A stretch of 64,000 nt of DNA from Eunapius fragilis (lineage: Eukaryota; Porifera; Demospongiae; Spongillida; Spongillidae): contig OY811978.1 of assembly GCA_963681505.1 (NCBI GenBank), positions 7,862,262 to 7,926,261 of the forward strand. Reading direction: 5' to 3'. A program made the translations under genes and the position numbers. Every line of letters starts with the position of its first letter. Within the stretch, counting starts at the first letter, position 1. The notes under the pieces were generated by a model. The model saw nothing but the letters and a program-made list of their open reading frames with translations. It was not told the DNA's origin and ran no database searches. Below are positions 24,299-44,339 of the stretch, piece after piece.

Positions 24299-27154
24299 TC
24301 TTAAAATGTAGGCAACATGAGGGGATAACCGGTATCTTGGGTTCGTATGCCATCTGTTATGCACTTGGCTAGCATTCCAAAGGGGCTCCCTTCATGTCAA
24401 AACCCAGGATATGCTAATAGGCACCCATCTCAGTGATGTAGCAACTTCCACCTCATTGTAGCCATAGTAATCTCCCAATCTTATTTGCCATGCATCTACC
24501 ACCCCCCCCCCCCCCCCCCCCCCCTTCCTGATCCAGCCATATTTATTTAACCCGTCATCACCCCATTATTGAGCTAACCCACTTGTGAAAAAATTTGTAC
24601 TGAATGGTTGGATAACGAATGCCAGATAAATCTCCTCTTGCCCATTACGACAACCATCACCCATGTGATGTGACCATTGCCAGTGCTATGGTATAGCCAG
24701 GTGGGGAATGGGGGAAATATCCATTATTCTCAATTTTATGATCAATCAACGATAAAAATTTTACACTATTTTGGTGGCATTTTAAACATTGCAAAGATAT
24801 TAGTTGCTGGGACTCTGTTCCAGACACTGATGGCGGGCACTGAAAGTACTCCTCTATACCTAACTTGTTGGGAGGAACACACTCCTCCCATCTCCTTCCC
24901 CTCCTGATAATTATTCATATCACCCCCACATTCCTGGATCCCCCCTCGGAATGTTTCTGTACCAGTCATGTCACTGATCATGTGATGATCATGTGATGAT
25001 CATGCAGTTGTCACTTCAGTCGCTGTGATCTAGTCGTGTCACTATCCTATGATGGTCAGTGATGGTCAGTGATGGTAGTCAATTCAGCCATGCTAAAGCA
25101 CTTTCATGCAATCCGTCCCATGTGGTCTTCTACAACATACAATTACTACCAATCCAATAAATCCAGGTTATAATAACTTGTATAAGAATTATTAATTAAA
25201 CTGATCGTAATTGTTTTTACCTGAATAATTGATTACAACCAAAATAATGGCAGATCATAACATATCAAGTTAATATATCAGTGTTGTGTGGAGATGTAAT
25301 TTCATTTTTCTAATACAAAACTCAGCTTTGTGTTTCCCTCCCCTCCCCTCCCCTCCCCTCCCCTCCCCTCCCCTCCCCTCCCCTCCCCTCCCCTCCCTTC
25401 CCCTCCCCTCCCCTCCCCTCCCCTCCCCTCCCCTCCCCTCCCCTCCCCTCCCCTCCCCTCCCCTCCCCTCCCTTCCCCTCCCCTCCCCTCCCCTCCCCTC
25501 CCCTCCCCTCCCCTCCCCTCCCCTCCTCTCCCCTCCCCTCCCCTCCCCTCCCCTCCCCTCCCCTCCCCCCTCCCCTCCCTCCAAACCCCACCTCCAAATA
25601 CCTGCTTCCCTTAGGATCAAGCATCAAGCGGAAAATCCTGATGGCTGCACAAAGGAGGTCCCTTGTACGTGCGTGCAGGCCAGCTAGTAGACCTTGTCAT
25701 TGAGTGTGTGTATACCAAATGGAGGGGAGAGGGCTGATAATTGAAAAAATGGATTTTGTATTAAGGATGTGTTGGTATTTTAGTATACATATACTGGGAG
25801 GGATAGACATTCTAATGGGTTTATTTTTTAAACATTGTACACGTTATGGAGAGCAGAAGTGAGGCTGTTATGTAGGGGAGGGTGAGACATGGTAGTGGAG
25901 ATAGGGGGAGGCATAGAAGGGAGAGCGTGTGGTAGTGCGTTGAAGCTGTTGTGTATGCGGGATATAAAGAGGGAGGGGTTCATTTGGGAGGGGGAGGACA
26001 TCACTGCTTGCGGTTTGTTATATCCGTTGGCTAGTAATTGGGCGTTACGTTGGTATGTGTCAACAACGGGAGGGCAACAGAATTCATCTCGGGTTAGGGG
26101 AAGCGTATTCATTATCAGCGTTGTTTATTTCCATGGCAATTAAGCGAATCCCTATTGCGGAATTGCTTTCACTCCCACTCTTCGTTATCCTTTCCCATAT
26201 CCAGGTATGGAAGAACAGCCTCCCCCTTTGAGTGACAAGCTGAAGGACCTGACGAACTTGCCTGACTTCTTTTCCAAATGCCAGTTTCTCCTGTATGGTA
26301 ACTTCACTCCTGGTGATCGCAGGTTGCTTATTCGTTACATCACAGCTTATAATGGGTCAGTACCATGACGACTGGCATCGTTAGCTCTTGTACTGTGTGG
26401 TATGGAAATTGGTCAGAGGAATGTTAATGTGTGGGGGATGCAGGCATGTGGGGATATAGAGATGGCATGGTAGAGTTGTGTGGAGGTGGGGATGTGGAGG
26501 TGGGTGGGGTGAGGTGGGAGGTGGAATGAGGAGGTGGGATGAGTGGGAATGAGATATGTGGATGCATGTGAATATGTGATGTGGGATGAAGAGACTGGGG
26601 ATGTGGAGGTGGGGTGTAAAGGTGGGTGTGGTGATGAAGTGTGGATGCAAAGGTGTGGGATGATGTGGGGATGTGAGAGGCTGGGAATACAGGGGTGGGG
26701 ATGATGTGGATGTGAGAGGCTGGGAATATAGGGGTGGGGATGATGTGGGGATGTGGGAGATACAACAGATTGCACAAAAGTAGCATTTGTGGTAACCTTT
26801 GTGCATGCATGTACCTGATATCATTTATCCCACTCAATGAAAGGAGTGAGTGTACACACACACACATACGTACATACATACACATACGTACATACACACA
26901 TACGTACATATACACACACACACACACACATGAACATTCACACACAAACACATAAACACATACGTACATACACACATATGTACATACAAACACATGAACA
27001 CATATGTACATACAAACACATGAACACATATGTACATACACACACAAACACATGTGCACACACTTGCAGACGCACACATGTAGATGGTACATGTCTGTGT
27101 ATGTATGTGATATGTGTGGCATGAGATCTTATGTATGGCTGTATGTATGTGTGC

Positions 27155-27220
<66 letters not shown>

Positions 27221-27903
27221 ACATAAACCATGGTTAGATGTACAAATGATCACAACCTCTGTCCCCTGGCATGAATGGAAGTGATCCCTGTGTCATTGAT
27301 ATGAATAGAAGACTGCTGTCATTGGACAGCACCATTCAACACACACACACCACACACACACACGCCCACGCATGTACTAAACAGTACTTGGAAGGTTTAG
27401 CTGGGTCACAAGGAATGTAATTAGACTGGTTCAACCCTTATTGAGCAAATGGAAATTCTTTCTTTTTACATTTATGTAAGGCTAAAAAGCATGTTCACTT
27501 TAAAGTGGGTGCATGCACTGAAATTGTATGCCCCACCCAGTGATCCTTCACTATGTTAATGTTAGGCATCGATCTCTCATGACTTAATGAAGGATATTGG
27601 TGGTTGTCGTCACATGTGGGCGTGTTGTTATGAATGATTGAAGGCCCCTGGGTATAGCCCATCACCATGATACCAGTGAGGTACCATGTATGGTAATTCA
27701 CAGTCCAATCTTATTGCACTTAGCTCAGTGAAAGACTACATGGATGGAGAGGTCACCCATGTCATTACCCAAGAACAGTGGGATGAAAAGTTTGATCAGG
27801 TGTGTATGTGTGTGTGTGTGCATGTGTATGTTGTGTGCATGTGGATGTGTATGTATGTCTACGTTTGTATGTTCTAGTATGGTGTGTGTGTGTGTGTGTG
27901 TGT

Positions 27904-27971
<68 letters not shown>

Positions 27972-28121
27972 GTGTTTGGAGCATTTCATTTTTTTCATTT
28001 CTTGAGGCAGGCCTTGTCAGAGAACAACTCGTTGGTGTTTGTGAAGCCCAAGTGGATATTTGTCTGTCACCAAAAGCAGACGTTCGTACCGTGCCAGCCG
28101 TATCTAGTGGTAGCGGCATGA
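13630..28121 (+). CDS. XRCC1: XRCC1, single-strand break repair scaffold, 18 exons
   Basis: Nuclear scaffold that gathers DNA polymerase beta, PARP1, PNKP-type FHA proteins and ligase III at single-strand breaks. Exons: 13630-13680, 13742-13834, 13893-13929, 14022-14086, 14248-14326, 17872-17951, 18798-19205, 19333-19375, 19451-19500, 20723-20844, 20906-20946, 21001-21076, 22312-22616, 22902-23000, 23668-23709, 26205-26355, 27724-27799, 28011-28121. They join in frame to 642 residues (human 633). The N-terminal domain (1-150) has NLLNSDTYRKW and MSPADSKSWTNINRVRMFG. A PPGSFFF block matches the Rev1-interacting FF region. A PPPAKKAKG stretch may be the nuclear signal. BRCT1 (about 303-381) has VLSGFKNPYRTELRDKA; BRCT2 (531-642) has LPDFFSKCQFLLYGNFTPGD and ends V-V-A-A. 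Between them lie nine-residue repeats and the FHA-ligand motif YGGSTDEE. Least certain edges: 21001 (21007 also fits) and 23709. Confidence 0.94.
14390..15375. repeat. 30/34-bp minisatellite in XRCC1 intron 5
   Basis: About 29 copies of GCATCCAGCATACTTCCTCT followed by either ACACACCCAA or AGCATCACACCCAT. It starts about 60 bp after the exon 5 donor. Confidence 0.9.
15466..17700. repeat. 30-bp minisatellite, about 74 copies, XRCC1 intron 5
   Basis: The longest array of the window. The 30-bp unit reads CAGTGCATCATACACCATAG then CTCCTCGTAG, with mostly single-base variants and a few two-base insertions (AGGGTGCG). Together with the array at 14390 it makes up over 90 percent of the 3.5-kb intron 5. 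Three-fold periodicity keeps long false frames open on the minus strand. Confidence 0.95.
18045..18490. repeat. 43-bp minisatellite in XRCC1 intron 6
   Basis: About ten copies of a 43-bp unit with CCACTGCCATCCCCCTCGAT and GGACATGTGATCGGACATGT. The last copy is disrupted by a C run at about 18457-18473. Confidence 0.9.
19721..19940. mobile_element. 220-bp MITE in XRCC1 intron 9
   Basis: Perfect 16-bp terminal inverted repeats (CATAGGCGTCCGCTCA and its reverse complement) enclose 220 bp. A 7-bp direct repeat, CACCTCG, flanks both ends (19714-19720 and 19941-19947). No coding capacity. The family is not recognised; the target-site length would suit a hAT-like element if one base were lost. Confidence 0.8.
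19948..20645. repeat. 35-bp pyrimidine minisatellite in XRCC1 intron 9
   Basis: About 20 copies of CCTCCACCACCTCTTGTCCT plus CACCTTCCCTCATCA. It starts right at the MITE's right flank, and the MITE's left flank (CTTCCACCACCTCG) resembles the unit. The MITE therefore probably inserted into the edge of this array or its seed. Confidence 0.88.
20649..20700. repeat. (CA)n microsatellite before XRCC1 exon 10
   Basis: An uninterrupted CA run ending 22 bp before exon 10, which encodes the first part of BRCT1. The intron ends GTTACTTTGTAG. Confidence 0.9.
21254..21360. repeat. G-rich (GGGGGA)n-like tract, XRCC1 intron 12
   Basis: Runs of four to nine G separated by single A or GA over about 105 bp on the plus strand. 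Such runs can form G-quadruplexes in the transcript. A (TA)n run follows at 21570-21588 and a (CA)n run at 21744-21811. Confidence 0.75.
22668..22836. repeat. Purine-rich GGAGGGAGGAAG repeat, XRCC1 intron 13
   Basis: GGAGGGAGGAAG-type modules over about 170 bp, between exon 13 and exon 14. Confidence 0.8.
23030..23162. repeat. 26-bp repeat after XRCC1 exon 14
   Basis: Five copies of GGGTGCACCAGGGAAGGTCATG plus TGAA, starting about 30 bp after the exon 14 donor. Confidence 0.88.
24218..24297. repeat. (GT)n microsatellite, XRCC1 intron 15
   Basis: A pure GT run of about 76 bp. The rest of this 2.5-kb intron (23710-26204) holds a C run at about 24501-24524 and the CCCCT array. I saw no coding exon there. 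Confidence 0.9.
25335..25577. repeat. (CCCCT)n array, XRCC1 intron 15
   Basis: Nearly perfect pentamer repeat CTCCC/CCCCT over about 240 bp, with a few TT or TCT variants. The minus strand reads (GGGGA)n and could stack into many G-quadruplexes; the transcript carries the C-rich strand. Confidence 0.92.
26855..27219. repeat. CA/TACA and GT tracts, XRCC1 intron 16
   Basis: CACATACGTACA-type repeats at about 26855-27080, then a pure (GT)n run at about 27160-27219. The two can pair with each other within one transcript. A degenerate GGGGATGTGGAGG repeat lies before them at about 26420-26760. Confidence 0.8.
27800..27969. repeat. GT-rich XRCC1 intron 17
   Basis: GT repeats begin at the exon 17 donor itself (CAG|GTGTGTATG) and run almost to the acceptor side at 28010. 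This 211-bp intron is mostly microsatellite. Confidence 0.85.
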
Positions 28122-28436
28122 AACATTAATAGTGACCCCGCCTACATACGTTGCGTTTCCTGTTTTGCCTTGCACGACATGCTTCCTTATTAATACATGA
28201 CTTCCGGGTCACCATTTCCAAGAGGTTTCAAACGTGGGGGGGAGGGGGGAAAAGGAAAAATTAAAAGTGGAAAATAATAACAGAAGAAAAAAAAAAAAAA
28301 GAAAAAACGAACTGTAAACACACGTTAAAGGATGTTTCCAATACAGTGCTGAACGGGGATTGACCTCCATCCTGCCTGCTCATCTGAAAGCGAACTTTTT
28401 AAACTGCATTTCCGGTGCCGATCGGCCGAAGCGGGA
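28122..28436 (+). promoter_or_regulatory. SIR2-ETS A promoter region with ETS-type sites
   Basis: Only 315 bp separate the XRCC1 stop from the ATG of the SIR2-ETS gene, so it must hold both the XRCC1 3' end and a promoter. ACTTCCGG at 28200-28207 is the reverse of CCGGAAGT, the best-known ETS consensus. ATTTCCGGT at 28408-28416 is a second CCGGAA site just before the ATG. Function is inferred. Confidence 0.5.
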
Positions 28437-38104
<9,668 letters not shown>

Positions 38105-38950
38105 AGATATACGTTTTCACATGTCCTGTTTCCGTTAAATTTTTTGCAACTCGCCGGCTTAGTAATTATAAGGGGGGGGGTGGGTGTCCACTGTGGGTTT
38201 TAGTATATTCATTTTTGACTTCTCTTTGTCCCCTTCCACTCTCTGCCTTGTTTCTCTCCCTCATCTTCGTCTTGACCTCTTTTGGTATGGAGACGATGCA
38301 CAGTTGGGGAACGTTGTACATTGTATGTGTGTGTACGTGTGTGTGTAGTTGTGTGTATGTGACTATGTAAGTGTGGTGTTGTCACTTCTATATCTTTCTC
38401 ATATTTATTTCTTGCCATTAACGTGACTGCCTTGCAGCACACTGAAATGTTGTTAATTATAAAAGCTGGCTAACTTGCTCAGGTGTGCTGATTTGGTAAG
38501 GGGGAGGGGAGGCTTGGGGTGAAGTGTTAGGATGCAGGGTGGCAGGATTTAGGGTATAGGGTGCAAGTGTTGTTACGTGCAGTTGGTGGTTTGGGTTTTG
38601 GGTTGCAGGAGATGGTTGTTAGTGGGTGTGTTTTATACTTCATTTTTGCAAGACACTGGCAATCATTGACATCAAATCATATCCCCCCCCCACATAAACA
38701 TATTATGAAGTGGTCGTTGACAGTAAAAATAAGCACAATTAAAGATTGTGTCTATTATGACATCAAGTATCAGAATAATGTGGTTCTTGATAGTAAAAAT
38801 AAAACACTAAAGGACATCAAATATAATCATAATACATGTATCAGTAACAAACAACAGATGGAGAAAAAAAATTGTTTGAAAGTGCCCCATCCTTTCTGAC
38901 AACATTAGTATAGGAGAAAGAAAAATTAATTCTCATGGACAGAAAAGATT
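38105..38950. other. SIR2-ETS A 3' flank
   Basis: Contains the expected 3' UTR. An AATAAA lies near 38797. Short GT stretches occur near 38320-38370. No further gene was recognised. Confidence 0.5.
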
Positions 38951-38954
38951 GCGC

Positions 38955-40925
38955 ATGGTTTGAGATGAACCACTACTGGCTTGATGATGAATTGTGTGGT
39001 TCTGAAGGTGGACATGAAGAACGCTTTCAACATGGTCTCACGTCAGGCTCTGCCCTCTGAGTGTAGCACCCACTTCCCTGAGCTGCTTCCATGGGCCATT
39101 TGGTGGCATAGCCAGCATCCCATCCTGTGGACCCTCTTAGGTCGTCTGCATTCAGAGCAGGGGGTTCAGCAGGGTGACCCTCTTGACCCTCTATTGTCCT
39201 CCCCTGATTCTGAACATCCTGGTGTCCGAAATCACATCCAGTGGAGTTTGTGCAGACTTGTCCTACCATGCCTGGTATCTGGATGATGATGGAGTACCTT
39301 GGGCAAGGTGAGCCATCTTGCAGAAATCTGCACACACTGACAAAGGAGAAGTGAAAAGGCCACAAGGTGATCAACTGATCCAACTTCTTCAAGTTGCAAC
39401 AGAAGACCTTTAGCCTCCCTCATGCTTCCCTGGAATGAAGGCAGAACAGAAAGCTTCGTCACCAATAGGAATGCCCAGAATAACCAAATTGGGACAGTTG
39501 GATCCTTCCATTGCTGGTGGAAATGAGCTTGAGACCACTGTGGATGAAGATCTCACACTTATGGATGAGACCAAAGAGAAGGACCTAGATCTTGAATAAT
39601 GGTGAGGGCTCTGAGAGAACTGCTGACCTGGGACCTGCCAATACACCCTCCAAAGCTATGTCAGCCCTTAAGGCCTTTGATCTTGACATCCGCAGTTGCT
39701 TTTCACGTTGCACTGCAGTTGACACATCTGACCAGTCCTGGCAGTAGGCAGAGCTCAGGGTGGCCTTGGTTTGAGTTAGGGGTGGCCTTGGTTTGGGTTA
39801 GGGGTGGCCTTGGTTTGAGTTAGGGGTGGCCTTGGTTTGGGTTAGGGGTGGCCTTGGTGTGAGTTAGGGGTGGCCTTGGTGTGAGTTAGGGGTGGCCTTG
39901 GTTTGAGCCTTGGTTTGAGTTAGGGGTGGCCTTGGTGTGAGTTAGGAGTGGCCTTGGTTTGAGCCTTGGGTTGAGTTAGGGGTGGCCTTGGTTTGAGCCT
40001 TGGTTTGAGTTAGGGGTGGCCTTGGTGTGAGTTAGGGGTGGCCTTGATGTGAGTTAGGGGTGGCCTTGGTGTGAGTTATGGGTGGCCTTGGTTTATACTC
40101 CATTTCCCCGTCATTAACTAGCAGCCTACATTGCATCCCTGAGCTCTTCTGGCTTTAGTACCTCCTCTCAACAACACCTTTAAAATGCAGTAGAGGCATT
40201 CAACTCTCTTGTAGACGATGTGTCGACGTCACCCTTCCACCAAAAGGTGCTATTCAAAAAAGTGGACAACCACCTTTTCAACCTGCTCCTAGAAAACTCT
40301 GCAGATAGAGAGCTTTGTCTGCTTTCAGTCTCCTCCCCAGATGCTGCCACATGGATTTCAGTTATCCCCTCTGAGGGGGCTTTTCTTCATCTCCAGCCCT
40401 CAGAGTTTCAGGTAGCCATCAAAGTAGTGGCCATGACACGTCTGGCAGTGCTATGTGTGCCCCGTGTCCAGGGAGTGTGCTCAATCCCTTGGCCATCAAG
40501 TTCTGCAAGAGGGACGGTGACGTTATCTCCCACCACAATAAACTCCTGAGACACCCTAGCAGAGGCCCTGTTGTTAGACCCACTTGAGTGTTAAGGTAGA
40601 AGCAGGAAGCAACCTCACCTTTGACCATAGTCACTCCCACCCAGATGACATTCTGGTACCCATCTGGTCTGTGGGGTAAGCCAGTGACCCTTGACCTATA
40701 TCTGTGACCTCACCGCTCAATTCAAAAAGTTTCGTTGGACTCGGGACTATATGGCAGCTTCAGATATCCCCAACACCCATAATAATGTTATACAGCAAGG
40801 GGGATACAGACCCAACACAGTTCAATGCACTTGGGGTCATTTGCAATGTGTCTCCTTTGGTCTGCTGCATAAGCTGCAGATCCAGCTGTCGCACCCGCTT
40901 CGAATAAAATTTCAGCATTGAGCGG
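38955..40925 (+). mobile_element. Degenerate LINE-type reverse transcriptase relic
   Basis: Broken pieces of one reverse-transcriptase-type protein lie in order on the plus strand. Seen: VDMKNAFNMVSRQ near 38990, EQGVQQGDPL near 39155, a Y-L-D-D catalytic-type box near 39280, LLSVSSPDAATW near 40320, a Cys-rich stretch near 40450-40540 (C-V-P-R followed by S-I-P-W-P-S), and GKPVTLDLY with DLTAQF near 40675-40720. The Q-G-D-P-L motif and the C-terminal G-K-P-x-x-x-D block suit non-LTR elements with a restriction-like endonuclease. Many stops, frame changes and a minisatellite insertion show it is long dead. Confidence 0.6.
39775..40095. repeat. 22-bp minisatellite inside the RT relic
   Basis: About 14 copies of TTGGTTTGAGTTAGGGGTGG plus CC, with T/G variants. 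It splits the reverse transcriptase relic. Confidence 0.88.
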
Positions 40926-42092
40926 TGATGTGACCAGTACGGCTGGTTCGCCGTAATGACCAATTAGGAATCAGTTTGACGATGACGTCCACCACTGTTT
41001 CATGGACTGTATTGGTTTCTCAACCTCTGATGAGACATGGTGTCAGCCCCAGATTGGCATCAACAGTGGTGGTCTTAGGGTTGCGCTCTCTGTCCCTTCA
41101 CTCCAGCTCAGCATTTATTGCCTCCTCCTGTTCCTCTGGTGTTTATCATACACCTTACAAATGCCTTGGATCACTTCAATTCTCTCCAATTGAGAAGCTT
41201 TCTGTCAATTCTGTAGTCTCATCACCTGTCAGTCAGAAACTTCTGTTTTCAAAGGTGAACGACTATTGCTTTCAAGGTATCTTGGATTGATCCCTCTCCT
41301 GCTAACAAGGCTAGGCTGCTATCAATTTCAGTCCCCCACACCACATCCTGTCTATCAGTAAGTCCCTCCATTAAGTCCCTAGGTCTAATTAACCAACTAA
41401 AGTCATTGTACTAAAATTAACTCTACCTAGCAAAGCCTTTGCATCGAGTGTATGAATAATTAGAGCACCCCGCCCATCTCGCCTTCAAACACCATGAGTT
41501 TTCATTTTAAAAACTATAAAATGAAAACCAGAGGGATGTTATTAGTTTTAGATTTAATACTAAATATATAGATGTGAATATCATTTCCACTACTTTTTCA
41601 GTTGCAGGGTTGAATCAGTATGGTTATGAGCCTATACAGTGCCGAATAATGTGTTTCAATCAGTTACCAAAAATAGCTGGAACCTTTCACAAATTTATTT
41701 CCTATTTCAATCAAACTGAGCTGATCAGTAAGGTGGTTGAGGCTGCAAAACCATCAGTCTAGTCTGAGTCACAGTAGACCTGATATATTTTGAAACATCT
41801 CATAGCACTGAAGGACCACATTCGAAGGTATCAAAGAAGCAAGGGTACATGCATCTGGCTGCAATGACTTCTGAGCCTGAGATTGTTCTCACAGATAGAA
41901 TCAAGGCTCATAACTAATTCACAAGGAACAAAATTCCAAGCTGCATATACTTTCTATCTGTACATGTGAAATCATACCTTTGCTTGAAAAAGTTGCGCAC
42001 CAATTCAAGCTGTCTAGAAAGGGCTACCTTGTCAGCATTGTTTTGTATGAAATCATCACTGATCATCTGCAACATTTCACAATTGATCTTGT
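40926..42092. other. Gene-poor stretch
   Basis: AT-rich. The only frame of note, 41574-41762, is 62 codons long and matches nothing I know. I call no gene here. Confidence 0.4.
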
Positions 42093-42642
42093 TTAACACG
42101 CGGTTTATGACAGACGCGGGGAAATCTTGATTATTTGAATAATTCCCTCCTAGTGGTTTGTATGATTATTCTTGCAGTATTTCCTATTTAAAACTCAGTA
42201 CGTATTTGCGACTGCCCTATGGAGTTTTATACAGGCTCGTATTGTCGGACAATTCCGCAAACATGCTGCGCCAGGTGCCCTTTGTTTTTCTATGCAATTC
42301 CTGGTCGATCGCACTACCTATACCACTGTATTGGTTTTCGGTGTATAAAATTGTTTCTTATAACATTCGCTTTTGCATCCATTTATTAAGTATAGGCTAT
42401 AGTGTATATCAGAACTGTACCTTGAATGCTGAGGCGCATCGTTAAAACTATAATGAGCTGGCTTTTAAATGTTACAATACGACAATTGTATATGCTTGCT
42501 GATTCTTTACTTTTCCAATTTCATCTATAATGATTGGAGTATTATTAAGCATGTTTAGCTTAGAAAAAAATCTATAGGAGGGAATTATGAATATTATATA
42601 TTCCCCAATATTTCCCCGCATCTGTTGTAAACCGCGTGTTAA
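42093..42642. mobile_element. TTAA-flanked inverted-repeat element, about 540 bp
   Basis: TTAA stands at 42093-42096 and 42639-42642. Inside, the ends read CACGCGGTTTATGACAGACG and, reversed, CACGCGGTTTACAACAGATG, and the match continues as GCGGGGAAAT. That gives about 33 bp of inverted repeat with four mismatches, followed by a second shared block AATTCCCTCCTA. No transposase frame. Likely a non-autonomous piggyBac-type element; the TTAA duplication is the main support. Confidence 0.65.
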
Positions 42643-42762
42643 AATCATCATCATACAACAAATCAATAACTAACGCATCATATTTCCCACTTTTGCAGCT
42701 TTCACTACAAGAAGCTTGAATACAGTTTGTACCCTGGATTATCAAAGCGTTGCTTGATTTCT

Positions 42763-42807
42763 GGTATGATTAATCATAGATAGTCTAAACTATCTATGGA
42801 TTAATCA
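42763..42807. repeat. Short hairpin
   Basis: TGATTAATCATAGATAG pairs with CTATCTATGGATTAATCA apart from one extra base, around a TCTAAA loop. Confidence 0.7.
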
Positions 42808-42981
42808 AGAGCTTCATAGTAGAACTTAACGAATAGAACAAAAAATTTTATGGCGACAGGACCCGTCTACGTATACCCCTAACTTGAAGCGACGTGAACG
42901 CTCCTACCTGAAGATATGGCCGTATAGAACTCCATGGGATATCGGACCTCGTTAACGTCGGACCCCGCTTGTGAGTTTTGA

Positions 42982-43055
42982 AAATTGCTATATCTTCTGA
43001 ACTTTTAACAATATCAACTTTGATATTGTTAAAAGTTCAGAAGATATAGCAATTT
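42982..43055. repeat. 74-bp perfect palindrome
   Basis: Two 36-bp arms, perfectly complementary, around a two-base centre (CT at 43018-43019). The left arm starts AAATTGCTATATCTTCTGAA and the right arm ends with its reverse complement. It could be a foldback element, a hairpin RNA source, or a recent inverted duplication. Confidence 0.88.
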
Positions 43056-43446
43056 GATTTGGATTATATTATGTAATCCACAAGGGCGAGAACCTCATAG
43101 AACGTTACTGTCTCAAATGTAATAATAAATAGTTTCAACTTAGCTTGGCTTCAGGACTACTCATTTCAAGTCAATGACATGCACATTTAATAGACAATTA
43201 GAAACATCAAGCTCCATTAATATCTGCAATGCGCTTGACCGGATTGCGCATATAATATAGGGATATGTCAATTTTATTAATATTTTAAAAAATACCAGAA
43301 TCTTGAATTTTGAGGGTTAAGTACTCACTTTAATGGAGAGAGGTATCGACTTTGTTCTCAAAGGCTGGCAGGTCGGGCTTCCCAGCTCCTCCCATAAGTC
43401 CAAACCCCATATGCTCCATGCATCTTTAGCAGACTAAACTTGCATT

Positions 43447-43680
43447 GGTCTGGGCAGTGGCGGATCGGGGGGGGGGGGGGGGGGGGGGGGGGGGGCTTTC
43501 GTTGGTCTAATTACATATTCATAGCGCGCAATATAGCGTTTTCAAAGCTTGCACGCTTCGCGCGGGAGGGGGCATATCCCTCTCCCCTGTCGTCCATTTC
43601 TCACTTAATTGTAACTGTTTATAATTGGCGCCACCCCTCCTCCCCCCCCCCTCCCACCTGGATCCGCCCTGCAGTGGGGC
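43447..43680. mobile_element. Candidate MITE with GGCGGATC ends
   Basis: The left end reads CAGTGGCGGATC followed by a G run of about 30; the right end reads C-rich sequence, then GGATCCGCCCTG. The ends are inverted with one base of slippage. No clean target duplication was found, so the borders are approximate. Confidence 0.5.
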
Positions 43681-43722
43681 TAATTCAACAGCCATTTATA
43701 AACACATAGCCCGCCAATTTCC

Positions 43723-43871
43723 ATACCGTTTAACGCAAGGAGTTAAACGAAGTTAACACAACGGGCCAGCACACGATCTCCTAAGGCGCATGCGCAGAGC
43801 CTAAAGCAGACACGCGGCTCAGTCAAGCGTGAAAGGTCGGACATAAGGACAAACTTGCAACCGTTTCTTTT
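43723..43871 (+). repeat. Ngaro-like split direct repeat A1
   Basis: 149 bp starting ATACCGTTTAACGCAAGG; matches A2 at 49386-49534 at the same length. Confidence 0.9.
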
Positions 43872-44165
43872 ATGGGGGACAAAGAGAACCAAACGAGTGC
43901 TCAGGGGCAGCAGGATGCGACCAGTTCACACCACCAGCACTCACAAGGGCAGCAGGATGCGACCAGTTCACACCACCAGCACTCACAGGGGCAGCAAGAC
44001 TCTACCGCTTCAAACCAGCAAAAGGGAACGGAAATTACGTTGGAAAATCTGAAATGGGTGATGCGGTCCGTAGCAAGAGAGGTATTTGAAGAACACCGTG
44101 GCCAGCGACAGCAGGGCGAGTCATCCCTACAAAGTGGGACGACGGGTAAGCGGAAATATAAGTAA
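43872..44165 (+). CDS. Short 5' frame of the Ngaro-like element
   Basis: A 97-codon frame starting at the ATG right after A1. It has a 17-residue Gln/His/Ser repeat (about 2.5 copies) and then a short predicted helix. Role unknown; it may be part of a gag-type product. Confidence 0.5.
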   Translation: MGDKENQTSAQGQQDATSSHHQHSQGQQDATSSHHQHSQGQQDSTASNQQKGTEITLENLKWVMRSVAREVFEEHRGQRQQGESSLQSGTTGKRKYK

Positions 44166-44339
44166 TTAGGGTACTGGTAAGGGCGGCATGTCCTTTACGT
44201 AGCCGGCGGTGGGCCCCGCAAAAATAATAATAATAATAATAATAAACTGGGAGTAGCCATTAAGTGGCACGAAAGAAGTGGCGGGGCGGACCTCCAGTTT
44301 GGCGATCTATTGTTTAAAATAACAATTATAGGCTAGGGT

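Noticed and set aside
41574-41762. 62-codon frame in the gene-poor stretch
   Set aside because: No recognised motif, no splice partner, and AT-rich surroundings.
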